Shown: positions 17,246-26,197, counted from the stretch's first letter. The stretch is DNA of 64,000 nt from Bradyrhizobium sp. MOS002 (GCF_003020115.1 NZ_PYFX01000004.1:372001-436000); one strand, 5' to 3'. The notes: generated by a model from the sequence alone, not told the origin. A program made the numbers and translations.

Positions 17246-18061
17246 ATGATGCGTCTTTTTGCGCGAGTGATGCTCGCGATGTGTCTGGCCGTTGTAGCCG
17301 GCTTCAATGCGCAGGCGCAGACCAAGCCCAAGGTCACGACGTCAGGACCGGATTTTCCCAAGGCCGCGCTGTTCGTCGGTAACAGCTTCTTCTACTACAA
17401 CAACGGCATGCCCGGGCATCTCTCCTTCATGGAGCGGGCTGCGTATCCCGAAAACAAGGCGGCCTATCGCAACACCATGGCAACGATCGGCGGCTCCGGC
17501 CTCGATTGGCACGACATGGACAATCTGCTGCGGCCGGGCGGCCTCGGCGCCTATTCGTTCGACGAGCAGAACAACGTCGTCTTCAACAAGCCGGGCCGGC
17601 AGTTCGATGCCGTCGTGATGATGGATTGCAGCCAGTGCCCGATCCATCCGCAATTGAAGGACGCGTTCGCGACCTTCGTGAAAAAGGACGGCGAGATCGT
17701 CCGCGCCCACGGTATGCGGCCGGTGCTGTTCATGTCCTGGGCTTACGCCGACAAGCCTGAGATGACGGAAGCCTTGGCCGAGGCCTACACGAGCGCAGGC
17801 AATGCCAATGATGCGCTGGTGATCCCCGCGGGCCTTGCCTTCGCGCGCGTGCGCAAGCTGCAGCCCGAGCTCAATCTGTATGCGCCGGACAAGCGGCACC
17901 CGAGCCCCGCAGGCACGTATCTGGCGACCTGCGTGACGTTCGCCGCGCTGACGGGCCGCTCACCGGTCGGCAATGCCTACACGATGGGACTGGACGCGCC
18001 GACGGTGGAGCTGCTGCAGAAAGCAGCGTGGGACACGGTGCAGGACTATTACGCGCGTTGA
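17246..18061 (+). CDS. Secreted SGNH/GDSL-like hydrolase
   Basis: 271 residues with a signal peptide (about 1-24, ending NAQAQ). ALFVGNSFFYYNN carries the block I nucleophile (G-N-S), TIGGSGLDW the block II glycine, and APDKRHPSPAGTYLA the block V Asp-x-x-His pair, so the catalytic layout of an SGNH hydrolase is complete. Likely an esterase acting in the periplasm or outside; the substrate is unknown. GGGGAGGAAG lies before the double ATG. It converges with the exonuclease gene with only one base between stop codons. Confidence 0.82.
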   Translation: MMRLFARVMLAMCLAVVAGFNAQAQTKPKVTTSGPDFPKAALFVGNSFFYYNNGMPGHLSFMERAAYPENKAAYRNTMATIGGSGLDWHDMDNLLRPGGLGAYSFDEQNNVVFNKPGRQFDAVVMMDCSQCPIHPQLKDAFATFVKKDGEIVRAHGMRPVLFMSWAYADKPEMTEALAEAYTSAGNANDALVIPAGLAFARVRKLQPELNLYAPDKRHPSPAGTYLATCVTFAALTGRSPVGNAYTMGLDAPTVELLQKAAWDTVQDYYAR

Positions 18062-18062
18062 C

Positions 18063-18833
18063 CTAGCGCAGCACCACCCACGCCGGGGCGTGATCGCTCG
18101 CGCCTTCCTCGCCGCGAACCTTCTTGTCCACGCCGGCTTTTGCCAGGCGTGAGACGAGGGCAGGGCTGAGCAGGAGATGATCGAGCCGCAGGCCAGCATC
18201 GCGCGGCCAGCGGTTTCGCTTGTAGTCCCAGAAGGTGTAGATGCGCTTCTCCGGGTGCAGTTCGCGGACTGCGTCACACCAGCCTTGTGCCACCAGCGAG
18301 GCAAAGGCCGCACGGCTCTTCGGCTGGATCAAGGCATCCTTGTCCCACGAACGCGTCGGATAGATGTCGATCTCGTCAGGCGCAACGTTGTAGTCGCCGG
18401 CGAGCACCACGGGCAGATCCTGCTTGATCAAGGTTCTGGCGTGGCGCTTGAGGCGCGCGAACCAGTCGAGCTTGTAGTCGAATTTCGGTCCCGGCTGCGG
18501 ATTGCCGTTCGGCAGGTAGATGCTGGTGACGATGACACCGCGTACCGCGGCCTCGATGTAGCGCGCTTCGTGATCGGCAGGTTTTCCCGGCAAGCGATCG
18601 CGGGTGAGAATGGGCTCGGCATTGCGGGCCAGGATGGCGACGCCGTTCCAGGTCTTCTGTCCACACCACACTGCGCCGTAACCGGCCTTTTCGATCGCGG
18701 CCGCCGGAAATTCGCCATCACTTGCCTTCAACTCCTGAAGTGCGACGACGTCGGGCTTCGCCGTTCGCATCCATGCCAACAGATTGGGCAGGCGGCGATT
18801 GATGTTGTTGATGTTGAACGTCGCGATCTTCAT
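18063..18833 (-). CDS. xthA: Exodeoxyribonuclease III (AP endonuclease)
   Basis: 256 residues. The EEP-fold motifs are intact: KIATFNINNIN at the start, LQELK (metal-binding Glu) near 32-36, YLPNGNP near 106-112, GDYNVAP near 145-151, LRLDHLLLSP near 216-225 and the catalytic SDHAP near 246-250. It cuts at abasic sites and degrades duplex DNA 3' to 5' in base-excision repair. The family match is strong; since rhizobia carry more than one xth-like gene, the symbol is used in the family sense. It is divergent from the small Cys-rich protein gene. Confidence 0.93.
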   Translation of the reverse strand: MKIATFNINNINRRLPNLLAWMRTAKPDVVALQELKASDGEFPAAAIEKAGYGAVWCGQKTWNGVAILARNAEPILTRDRLPGKPADHEARYIEAAVRGVIVTSIYLPNGNPQPGPKFDYKLDWFARLKRHARTLIKQDLPVVLAGDYNVAPDEIDIYPTRSWDKDALIQPKSRAAFASLVAQGWCDAVRELHPEKRIYTFWDYKRNRWPRDAGLRLDHLLLSPALVSRLAKAGVDKKVRGEEGASDHAPAWVVLR

Positions 18834-18873
18834 GTAGAGCTACCGGCTCCTGCCTTCCGTGACCGGAGAAACA

Positions 18874-19092
18874 ATGTCCAAGTTGAGCTTTGCCGTTATC
18901 GCCGTCGCCGTTGCGTTCTCCGGGGCCGCCTCGGCACAATCATCCGATCCGCGCGGCGCGTGCAAGGCGGACTATGACAAATTCTGCGCCGGCATTGCGC
19001 CCGGCGGCGGCATCGTCGCCTGCCTCAACGGCAAGCGCGACAAGCTCAGCGCAACCTGCAAGACGGCGCTGGACAGCAGGAAAAAGAAGTAA
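18874..19092 (+). CDS. Small secreted cysteine-containing protein
   Basis: 72 residues from ATG 18874, preceded by GGAGAAA (an earlier in-frame ATG at 18859 has no such site). A signal peptide (about 1-21, ending ASAQ) leaves a mature peptide of about 50 residues with four Cys spaced as C-x7-C ... C-x11-C, resembling the single Cys-rich repeat of GLG1-type proteins seen in rhizobial secreted peptides. A basic KKK tail ends it. Probably periplasmic with two disulfides. No function is known. It converges with alr; a 6-bp hairpin (AGCGGC/GCCGCT) lies between the stop codons. Confidence 0.75.
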   Translation: MSKLSFAVIAVAVAFSGAASAQSSDPRGACKADYDKFCAGIAPGGGIVACLNGKRDKLSATCKTALDSRKKK

Positions 19093-19104
19093 GCGGCACG
19101 CCGC

Positions 19105-20391
19105 TCAGCCCGGCAGCGGCGGCGGGCTTGCGGGCTGCTCGATCGGTGGCGGAGCGGGCGTCTGCTGCTCGACCGCCTGTGTGGGATCCGGCTTGGCCAG
19201 CGGTTCCACGACATTCCCGCCTTTGTAGATGCGGGCGTAGCGGCGGCCGAGGCTGGTCAGCACCTCGTAGCCGATCGTTCCGAAATGATGCGCGAGTTCG
19301 TCGACCGTGATGCCCTCGCCGAGCAGCGTCACCATGTGGCCGCGCCGCGCCGCGTTCGGCGGCAGATCGGTGATATCGATCGCGATCAGGTCCATCGAGA
19401 CACGGCCGGCGACCGGACAGCGCTTGCCGGCGACGATGACCTCGGCACCGCGGGTGCCGTCATTGGAGCTAGCGGCGCGGAAATAGCCGTCGGCATAACC
19501 GACCGCGATGATTGCGAGTTTCGTTGGCCGCCGTGCAGTCCACGTGCCGCCATAGCCGACGCCCTCGCCGCGCTCGACATTGCGGAACTGCACGATGCGG
19601 GCCTTGAGATCGACCACCGGCTGCATCGGATTGTCGGCCTCCGGCGTCGGGTTGACGCCATAGAGCGCGGCACCCGGCCGCACCAGGTCGAACTGGAAGG
19701 GCGCGCCGAGGAAGACGCCGGACGAATTGGCGAGCGCCGCCGGCACGCCGGAGAATTCGCTGACGATGCCGCGGAAGGCCGCGAGTTGCTTGGCGTTCAC
19801 CGGGCTGTTGAGCTGCTCGGCCGAAACTAGATGGCTCATCACTAGCGTGATGCCGTGATCGCCGGCGTTGATGCGGGGAATGATGGCCTGCGCTTCCGCA
19901 AGCGTCAGGCCGAGCCGGTTCATGCCGGTGTCGATGTGGATGGCCGCGCCACCGGTCCAGCCGGTGCGGCGGCAGAACACGTCCCATTCGGCGAGTTCGT
20001 TGAGATCGCCGATCACGGGACGGCAGTTGATCTGGGCGTAGTGTTCGCCGGTGTTCTGGAAATAGCCGCCGAGCACGTAGATCGCCGGCTCTGGCACCGC
20101 CGCGCGCACCTTGCGCGCTTCCTCGATGGTGGCGACGAAGAAGGTCTTGCAGCCGGCCTTACTCAGGGCACACGCGACCTGCTCGGCGCCGCAGCCATAG
20201 GCGTCTGCCTTGATCACCGCCGAGCATTCGGCCGGCACCGCCGTCTTCTCGAGCTTGCGCCAATTGGCGATGATGGCATCGAGATCGACGGTGAGCACGC
20301 CACCGAAAGTCGCGAGCGCGGCAGCCTGATTGGCCTCCGCGGAGAGAAGGCCGGATTGCGGGATGATTTTCGGGTCGGACGCCATTGTCAT
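19105..20391 (-). CDS. alr: Alanine racemase
   Basis: PLP enzyme giving D-alanine for peptidoglycan. 428 residues, longer than the usual 360-380. The PLP lysine is in AVIKADAYGCG (about residue 61), the HIDTGMNRLG motif near 150-160, and the catalytic Tyr in GVGYGGTW near 280. The extra length is at both ends: about 30 residues before the barrel and a Pro/Gln-rich C-terminal tail (after about residue 400) that is probably disordered. It sits next to dnaB, the normal rhizobial order, and 45 bases separate them. Start at 20391 or two codons later. Confidence 0.95.
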   Translation of the reverse strand: MTMASDPKIIPQSGLLSAEANQAAALATFGGVLTVDLDAIIANWRKLEKTAVPAECSAVIKADAYGCGAEQVACALSKAGCKTFFVATIEEARKVRAAVPEPAIYVLGGYFQNTGEHYAQINCRPVIGDLNELAEWDVFCRRTGWTGGAAIHIDTGMNRLGLTLAEAQAIIPRINAGDHGITLVMSHLVSAEQLNSPVNAKQLAAFRGIVSEFSGVPAALANSSGVFLGAPFQFDLVRPGAALYGVNPTPEADNPMQPVVDLKARIVQFRNVERGEGVGYGGTWTARRPTKLAIIAVGYADGYFRAASSNDGTRGAEVIVAGKRCPVAGRVSMDLIAIDITDLPPNAARRGHMVTLLGEGITVDELAHHFGTIGYEVLTSLGRRYARIYKGGNVVEPLAKPDPTQAVEQQTPAPPPIEQPASPPPLPG

Positions 20392-20436
20392 GGCGCCGTT
20401 TTACGCAAGAGGCCGGTCCGGTTCAACCCAGGGAAC

Positions 20437-21945
20437 TCAGTAGTCGTTGCCGCTGCGGTCCGGCACCTGGCTGTCCGGCGCAAGGTCGCCGAACCGTGTG
20501 ATCGACGCTTCGAAGGCCACATCGACGGTGCCGGTCGGGCCGTGGCGCTGCTTGCCGATGATGACTTCGGCCTTGCCATGCGCAAGATCCATGTCCAGGC
20601 GCCATTTTTCGTGCTCGGGTGTGCCCGGGCGCGGCTCCTTGTTTCCGAGGTAATATTCCTCGCGATAGACGAACAGCACGACGTCGGCGTCCTGCTCGAT
20701 CGAGCCCGATTCGCGCAAATCCGACAGCTGCGGCCGCTTGTCGTCGCGCGACTCGACCTGGCGCGAGAGCTGCGAGAGCGCAATCACGGGCACGCTCAGT
20801 TCCTTGGCGAGCGCTTTCAGACTGGTCGTGATCTCGGTGATTTCCTGCACGCGGTTTTCGCTGCGCTTGCCCGAGCCTGACAACAGCTGGATGTAGTCGA
20901 TGACGATGAGGTCGAGGCCCTTCTGCCGCTTCAGCCGGCGGGCGCGCGCCATGAGCTGCGCAATCGAGAGACCGCCGGTCTCGTCGACATAGAACGGCAG
21001 CGACTGCAGCTCGATCGAGACCTCGCGGATCTTCTCGAAATCGGCCTCCGAGATGCCGCCGCGGCGGATCGACGAAGAGGGGATGCCGGTGCGCTCGGCC
21101 ACGATACGCGTGGCGAGCTGGTCGGCCGACATTTCGCAGGAGAAGAAGCCGATGACGCCGCCGTGAGCGGCCTTCATAGTGCCGTCGGCCTGGAGTTCTG
21201 GAACGTAGGCCCGGGCAACGTTGTAGGCGATGTTGGTTGCGAGCGACGTCTTGCCCATGCCAGGGCGGCCGGCGACGATGATGAGGTCGGAGTGCTGCAA
21301 CCCGCCCATCTTGGTGTCGAGGTCGCGCAGGCCCGTCGAGATGCCCGACAGCTTTCCATCGCGCTGGAACGCTTTCGCGGCCAGATCGACCGCAAGCGTC
21401 AGCGCCTGCGAAAATTTCTGGAAGCCGCCGTCATAGCGGCCGGATTCGGCGAGTTCGTAGAGGCGGCGCTCGGCGTCCTCGATCTGCGCCCGCGGCGCGA
21501 AGTCGACCGGGGCGTCATAGGCGACATTGACCATGTCCTCGCCGATGCCGATCAGGTCGCGTCGCAATGCCAGATCGTAGATGGTGCGCCCATAATCCTG
21601 CGCATTGATGATCGTGGTCGCTTCGGCGGCGAGGCGCGCCAGATACTGCCCGATGGTCATGCCGCCAATATCGGTGTCGGCGGGCAGGAAGGTCTTCAGC
21701 GTGACGGGCGTCGCGATCTTGCCCATCCGGATCAGGCTGCTCGCGGTCTCGAAGATGGTCTGGTGCAGCGGCTCGAAATAGTGCTTCGGCTCCAGAAAGT
21801 CGGAGACGCGGTAAAACGCGTCGTTGTTGACCAGGATCGCGCCCAGAAGGCTCTGTTCCGCCTCGATATTATGCGGCGCGCTACGATAGGCGGGAGTTCC
21901 GGCTTCGGGCGCGAGTTTGAGAACGTTCGAATCAGTCAGGGCCAT
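20437..21945 (-). CDS. dnaB: Replicative DNA helicase DnaB
   Basis: Hexameric 5'-3' helicase of the replication fork. 502 residues from MALTDSNV at 21945; the frame stays open 25 codons upstream but without DnaB-like sequence. N-terminal domain begins APHNIEAEQSLLGAIL; the RecA-like C-terminal domain carries Walker A (GRPGMGKTS), the Walker B LIVIDYIQLL and the ALSQLSRQVESR motif. It is complete. The downstream gene alr is on the same strand. The region upstream to cfa is 750 bases long, so dnaB should have its own promoter there. Confidence 0.96.
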   Translation of the reverse strand: MALTDSNVLKLAPEAGTPAYRSAPHNIEAEQSLLGAILVNNDAFYRVSDFLEPKHYFEPLHQTIFETASSLIRMGKIATPVTLKTFLPADTDIGGMTIGQYLARLAAEATTIINAQDYGRTIYDLALRRDLIGIGEDMVNVAYDAPVDFAPRAQIEDAERRLYELAESGRYDGGFQKFSQALTLAVDLAAKAFQRDGKLSGISTGLRDLDTKMGGLQHSDLIIVAGRPGMGKTSLATNIAYNVARAYVPELQADGTMKAAHGGVIGFFSCEMSADQLATRIVAERTGIPSSSIRRGGISEADFEKIREVSIELQSLPFYVDETGGLSIAQLMARARRLKRQKGLDLIVIDYIQLLSGSGKRSENRVQEITEITTSLKALAKELSVPVIALSQLSRQVESRDDKRPQLSDLRESGSIEQDADVVLFVYREEYYLGNKEPRPGTPEHEKWRLDMDLAHGKAEVIIGKQRHGPTGTVDVAFEASITRFGDLAPDSQVPDRSGNDY

Positions 21946-22232
21946 GGTCGAGCGATAGCAATTTTCTGGGGCGGATGCGGGGCCGGGATAAAGCGCCGCC
22001 TCAGACCAAAGCGGAAGCAAAAGCTGGCCTCTATCAACCGATCATTAAAATGGTGGATGATTGGCCGCCGCAGTACGCGCCACGCTTGACGGATTTTCGT
22101 GGAACCGGTCGGGGCCTGAAGCGGTCGCTACCGCGCCACGGAAAACGCCGGACGAAATGAACCTAATGGGCTGGCGGGCAGACGTATCGAGACGCGCGCG
22201 AATTGACGCACGCTGGGCGCTTTCAGCTCGGT

Positions 22233-22352
22233 TCAGACCAGCAGGAGGTAGACCAGTGCAACCAGGGCCGCCCCGACGCCGGTAGCGATCAGGGCGTAAT
22301 CGGTGCGGAGGTCGTCCTGCACGTCGAATGAGGTTTTGGTCTCGTTGCTCAT
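22233..22352 (-). CDS. 39-residue single-span membrane miniprotein
   Basis: The minus-strand frame from ATG 22352 to TGA 22233 reads a polar N-terminus (MSNETKTSFDVQDDLRTDY) followed by a clean 20-residue hydrophobic span (ALIATGVGAALVALVYLLLV) that ends the protein. The residue pattern, with an acidic head and a Gly/Ala/Val/Leu anchor, is that of a real small membrane protein rather than chance. No strong ribosome site is visible. A perfect CRP-type dyad lies 34 bases upstream of the start. Function unknown; it could be a regulator of a larger membrane complex, as many such miniproteins are. Confidence 0.62.
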   Translation of the reverse strand: MSNETKTSFDVQDDLRTDYALIATGVGAALVALVYLLLV

Positions 22353-22385
22353 GGCGACGGTCTAAGCCAGGGCCGACGAGACTTA

Positions 22386-22401
22386 TGTGAAGCAGATCAC
22401 A
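22386..22401. promoter_or_regulatory. Perfect CRP-type dyad operator
   Basis: TGTGA-AGCAGA-TCACA matches the E. coli CRP half-site consensus at all ten defined bases. It is centred 41 bases upstream of the miniprotein's start codon. Chance occurrence of all ten bases in this window is about 0.06 at even composition. Bradyrhizobia encode many Crp/Fnr proteins, and three lie in this window. Which one binds is not known. Confidence 0.55.
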
Positions 22402-22701
22402 TCTCCCCGGATTCTTTCGGGGGTACAGCCGGGAACAGGCAGGCGGGCGGGGGGTTGTCTCCCGATCTGCCACCAGGGAACGAGGCAAGCGATGCGGCCA
22501 GAACGGCAGCCCCGGAATTGGCGAAGCGAAGCAGGCAGCCGGCTTTGGCTCTCGGGGCTGATCGCGGCCATGGAGCACGCTGAGCAGCCTCAAGTGCGTC
22601 GGGAGCCCGTCGCCCCCGAAATCCTGACGGCAGTGCGGATCCAATTGGCCTTAACGGCCTCTTTCCGGTCCGCTCCGATGTCGACCCTGCGCCACTAGGA
22701 C
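22402..22701. other. Gap between the CRP-type dyad and cfa
   Basis: This 300-base stretch contains a CCCCGG/CGGGGG stem (about 22406-22425) and a plus-strand frame of 68 codons (22492-22698) without a ribosome site or recognised domain. No promoter was identified with confidence. cfa ends at its right edge on the opposite strand. Confidence 0.4.
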
Positions 22702-23958
22702 TTATTCACCAGCCAGCTTCAGCCTCGGCCTGGCGCCGGCTTCGACGGCCCGGAGCCTGACTTCTTCACGTGCGATGTAGTCGCGCGTCATCGGCACGAC
22801 GCCTTGACGCCGGGTGAGTTGAATCTGGAAGTTCATCATCTCCTGCTTGCGGAACGTCATCTCGCTGGCTGCCAGATAAAATTCCCACATCAGCGCGAAG
22901 CGCTCGTCATACAGTTGCACGGCTTCTTCGCGCCGCGCCATGAAGCGCTTGCGCCATGCCTTCAGCGTTTCGGCGTAATGCAGGCGCAGGATCTCGATGT
23001 CGCAGATCAGCAGGCCCGCCCGCTCGATCGCCGGCAACACCTCCGAGAGGGCGGGGATGTAGCCGCCGGGAAAGATGTATTTGGCGATCCAGGGATTGGT
23101 GGAGTCCGGGCCCTGCGAACGGCCGATCGAGTGCAGCAGCATGATGCCATTCTTGTCCAACAGCTCGGCACAGCACTGGAAGTAGGTGTCGTAGAAGCGA
23201 GCGCCGACATGCTCCAACATGCCGACTGAGACGATGCGGTCGAACGGGCCGGCGATGTCGCGATAGTCCCGAAGCAGGAATTTGGCCGATCCAGTCAGGC
23301 CTTTTTCGGCTGCGCGCGCATCAGCGATCTGCAACTGCTCGGTCGACAACGTGATGCCGGTGACGTCAGCACCGGCGATCTCAGCGAGATAGAGCCCAAG
23401 TCCGCCCCAGCCCGAGCCGATGTCGAGCACGCGCTGGCCGCCCTTGACGAGCAGCTTTGCGGCGATGTGCCGTTTCTTGGCGAGCTGGGCATCGTCGAGC
23501 GTGCTCTCCGGCGTCTCGAAATAGGCGCAGCTGTATTGCTTGTCGGCATCGAGGAAGAGCGAATAGAGCCTCGCATCGAGATCGTAATGGTGTGCGACGT
23601 TACTGCGGGATCGCGGGCGCGGATTGAACTGCTTCAGGTGCCGCACCAGATAGCGCAGGTGCCACCAGGGTTTTGCCCAGTGCGGCAATAGGTCGGGTTG
23701 ATCGAGCAGGATCGCGAGCGCATCAGCTATGGTGCCGTGCTCGACGACGAACTCGCCGTCCATGTAGGCCTCGCCGAGCCCGAGTTCAGGATTGACGAGG
23801 ATTTTCCGCTCAGCGTCCGCGGTGACGAAGCGGACTGCGAGCGGTTCGCCCGAGCCGTCCCCCACGGTGAACTTCGAGCCCTTCGCCGTGGTCACCGTCA
23901 TCGACCCGCGGCGGATGAATTGAGACAGGAATTGACGCAACAATCGGTCCATCGGCAC
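22702..23958 (-). CDS. cfa: Cyclopropane-fatty-acyl-phospholipid synthase
   Basis: 418 residues. SAM-dependent transfer of a methylene group to unsaturated phospholipid acyl chains at the inner membrane. The SAM motif VLDIGSGWGGLGLYLAE (near 170-185), GITLSTEQ and the RIVSVGMLEHVG segment are those of Cfa, and YSCAYF near 143-148 is the conserved substrate-side motif. A GTG start at 23958 or ATG at 23952 both follow GAGAGGAT. Rhizobia usually carry two or more paralogues, so cfa is used in the family sense. It stands alone. Confidence 0.93.
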   Translation of the reverse strand: MPMDRLLRQFLSQFIRRGSMTVTTAKGSKFTVGDGSGEPLAVRFVTADAERKILVNPELGLGEAYMDGEFVVEHGTIADALAILLDQPDLLPHWAKPWWHLRYLVRHLKQFNPRPRSRSNVAHHYDLDARLYSLFLDADKQYSCAYFETPESTLDDAQLAKKRHIAAKLLVKGGQRVLDIGSGWGGLGLYLAEIAGADVTGITLSTEQLQIADARAAEKGLTGSAKFLLRDYRDIAGPFDRIVSVGMLEHVGARFYDTYFQCCAELLDKNGIMLLHSIGRSQGPDSTNPWIAKYIFPGGYIPALSEVLPAIERAGLLICDIEILRLHYAETLKAWRKRFMARREEAVQLYDERFALMWEFYLAASEMTFRKQEMMNFQIQLTRRQGVVPMTRDYIAREEVRLRAVEAGARPRLKLAGE

Positions 23959-24217
23959 TCATCCTCTCGAGCGAACCCGAAGAGATGCGACGAACCCGGC
24001 ATTCACACCTTACGCCAAGGCATCCCAGCGGTTCCTATGCGTTTGCATCTAAATCTAGGGAGGTGTGACGGGCCCGCTATTGCGCTGTGTTCAAAGCGGA
24101 TATTCCAAAACCGCTTAATCACATCCTTGCGCGCGGAGCCTGCTTCCATTCGCGGCTCAATGGGATAAAAGGTGACCCGCCGCGGCGCCGCCTTCCGGCT
24201 GCACCTCTCGGAATTCA

Positions 24218-25225
24218 ATGGAGATGATGGGAATGTCGAGCCGAGCGCTCAGCCTCGCGATGATCTTGCTTCTGATCGGCTTCGGCGCGACCGATACCGT
24301 TCTCGCGCAGGCGACGAACCTCGAGGCCGGCAAGGCCCCATCCCAGCTTTTCGCGCAGACCTGCAATGCATGTCACAAGAGCCCGCGCGGACTGTTGAAG
24401 ACCGTGGCGCCGGGCTCGCTGCCGGGCTTCCTGCGCCAGCATTACACGACCAGCTCCGACATGGCCGGCGTGCTCGCCTCCTACCTCGTCTCCAACGGAG
24501 CCACCGACACCCGCTACCAGGCCAAGGATGGCAAGGACAAGAAGGACGGCGCCAAGGACAAGGAAGCCAATACAAATCCCGCGCAGTCCCCTGAACGTCA
24601 GGGCCGCCGCCAACGTTCCCAGGAAACCGCCAAACCGGAAGGCGAGGGTGTCGCTCCCGCGGCCGATGGCGCACGTCAGAAGCGCGCCACGCGGCCGGCC
24701 GAAGAAGGAACGAAGGAAGGCGCGACGCCCGAGGGCCAGGCTTCACCCGAAGGGCGCAAGGCCAAGCGTCTCGGCAAGCGCGGCAAGCCTGGAAGTGATG
24801 AGGCGCCGAAGGTCGATGCCGCGGCGCCGGCGGCAGACGACAAGAAGACCGAGCCGAAGGTCGAGTCCAAACCGGAGACAAAGCCCGAGACCGCGAAGGT
24901 GGATTCCGGCGAGGCTAAATCTGAAGGCAGCAAGCCGTCCGAGAAACCAGCCGAGGCCAAGCCGGAAAGCGCCAAGGTTGAGCCGCGCGGCAACGAGACT
25001 CCGGCGTTGCGGCCCGATCCGGTGCCGCAGGTGACGCCGGCGGCACCGTCCGCCGCGAAGCCCGCCGAGCCCGTTGCGCCCAAGGCGGCGGAAGAGGCTG
25101 CTCCCAAGCCCGCCGCGAGGTCCGAACCGCCGGCGAAGTCGCAGGAGCCGGCGCCCGCGACCGCTGCGGCTCCACCGGCGCCGGCTGAATCGTCCGGTCC
25201 GCCGGCGCCGCCGATTTCGCGATAA
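24218..25225 (+). CDS. Exported CXXCH protein with long Lys/Pro/Glu-rich tail
   Basis: 335 residues. Signal peptide about 1-31 (ending VLAQ); then APSQLFAQTCNACHKSPRGL with one CXXCH at about 48-52, a possible c-type heme site; and PGFLRQHYTTSS followed by ASYLVSNG as in a short cytochrome-like domain to about residue 97. The remaining 235 residues are a low-complexity tail rich in Lys, Glu, Ala and Pro (repeats of the type KPE, KPA, APAP), probably disordered and wall-spanning. No axial Met is obvious, so heme binding needs proof. Similar proteins are found in Bradyrhizobium. An 11-bp terminator follows. Confidence 0.75.
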   Translation: MEMMGMSSRALSLAMILLLIGFGATDTVLAQATNLEAGKAPSQLFAQTCNACHKSPRGLLKTVAPGSLPGFLRQHYTTSSDMAGVLASYLVSNGATDTRYQAKDGKDKKDGAKDKEANTNPAQSPERQGRRQRSQETAKPEGEGVAPAADGARQKRATRPAEEGTKEGATPEGQASPEGRKAKRLGKRGKPGSDEAPKVDAAAPAADDKKTEPKVESKPETKPETAKVDSGEAKSEGSKPSEKPAEAKPESAKVEPRGNETPALRPDPVPQVTPAAPSAAKPAEPVAPKAAEEAAPKPAARSEPPAKSQEPAPATAAAPPAPAESSGPPAPPISR

Positions 25226-25248
25226 GCGACCACGTTTTATAGACATGC

Positions 25249-25274
25249 GAAGGCCGCGCACTTGCGCGGCCTTC
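25249..25274 (+). terminator. Strong hairpin terminator
   Basis: A perfect 11-bp GC-rich stem (GAAGGCCGCGC / GCGCGGCCTTC) with a 4-base loop lies 23 bases after the stop codon of the CXXCH protein gene. It is followed by ATCGTCTT, a weak U-tract. Confidence 0.72.
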
Positions 25275-25284
25275 ATCGTCTTGA

Positions 25285-25491
25285 CCGCTGCACGATGGCG
25301 GTGGAACGCCGGCCGAACAGCACGGCTTCTTCCATGGCGGCGTCACCGCCTTCCTGATCGACAACGCCACCACGATCGCAGCCGCGACCTCGCGGGGCCA
25401 GCCGACGCTGACGGCGGAATACAAGCTCAATCCGTCGATCGTGATGCTGAGCGAGGACGTCACCGCCAAAACGAAAAGCCCGGCCGCCTGA
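25285..25491 (+). pseudogene. Remnant of a PaaI-type hotdog thioesterase
   Basis: The frame beginning after a TGA at 25282 has no start codon, but encodes QHGFFHGGVTAFLIDNAT, then AAATSRGQPTLTAEYKLN. That is the core helix and strand of PaaI-like thioesterases (HGG catalytic loop, LTAEYKLN strand). The sequence then runs into 20 unrelated residues that read through the rplI terminator to a stop at 25491. Both ends of the family domain (about 130 residues) are missing, so it is a decayed fragment. Confidence 0.72.
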
Positions 25492-25504
25492 GGCGACCGG
25501 GCTT
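25476..25504 (-). terminator. Terminator of the rpsF-rpsR-rplI operon
   Basis: Read on the minus strand, AAGCCCGG pairs with CCGGGCTT around a smaller CGCCT/AGGCG stem, followed directly by TTCGTTTTGG. It starts 25 bases after the rplI stop codon. This is a good rho-independent terminator. Confidence 0.8.
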
Positions 25505-25528
25505 CGAAAGCCTGCGCGAACGCGAGGC

Positions 25529-26134
25529 TTACTTCTCGGTCTCTTCAGCAGCCGGCGCCGGCTCGGCGTCGTCCTGCAGGGCTTCCGGGTCGAAGAACTC
25601 GCCGGCGGCTGCGATCGCTTCGGCCGCAGCATCCCGGTCTTCGTTCCGGCTCGAGATGTCCTCGCCGCGGTTGATGCGCTCGGCCTCGTCCTGGCTGCGC
25701 GCCACGGTGACACTGATCTCGATCTCGACCTCGGGGTGGATGGCAACCGTGATGGTGTGCTTGCCGATGGTCTTGATCGGCGCGTCGAGCTGAACCTGCG
25801 GGCGGGACAGCGAAACGCCGTCGGCTTCGAACGCCACGACGATGTCGCGCACGTTGACCGAGCCGAACAATTGGCCGGCTTCCGAAGCCTGACGGATCAC
25901 GATGATGTTCTTGCCCTGGATCTTCTCGGCGACCTTCGACGCCTCGCCCTTGGACTCAAGGTTGCGAGCCTCGAGCTCGGCCTTCATGCCGTCGTACTTG
26001 GCACGGTTGTCGGCGGTGGCGCGCAGCGCCTTGCCGCGCTTGAGCAGGAAATTGCGGGCATAGCCGTCGCGAACCTTCACGACTTCGCCCATGTGACCGA
26101 GCTTGTTGACGCGTTCCAGCAAAATGACTTCCAT
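25529..26134 (-). CDS. rplI: Ribosomal protein bL9
   Basis: 201 residues. The N-terminal [20 protein letters not shown] and the [13 protein letters not shown] motif are the bL9 23S-binding domain; the long helix and C-terminal domain follow. E. coli L9 has about 150 residues; the extra 45-50 here form an acidic Glu/Asp/Ala tail, usual in rhizobial L9. AAGGAG precedes the start. Last gene of the rpsF-rpsR-DUF2232-rplI unit and followed by its terminator. Confidence 0.96.
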   Translation of the reverse strand: MEVILLERVNKLGHMGEVVKVRDGYARNFLLKRGKALRATADNRAKYDGMKAELEARNLESKGEASKVAEKIQGKNIIVIRQASEAGQLFGSVNVRDIVVAFEADGVSLSRPQVQLDAPIKTIGKHTITVAIHPEVEIEISVTVARSQDEAERINRGEDISSRNEDRDAAAEAIAAAGEFFDPEALQDDAEPAPAAEETEK

Positions 26135-26197
26135 ATTCGTTCTCCTTTGATGTGTTGAGTGAGTTGGAATTTCGAACTTGAACTTTCGGACTTGAAC

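Noticed and set aside
22492..22698. 68-codon plus-strand frame upstream of the cfa 3' end
   Set aside because: No good ribosome site and no recognisable domain; kept only as a note in the gap entry.
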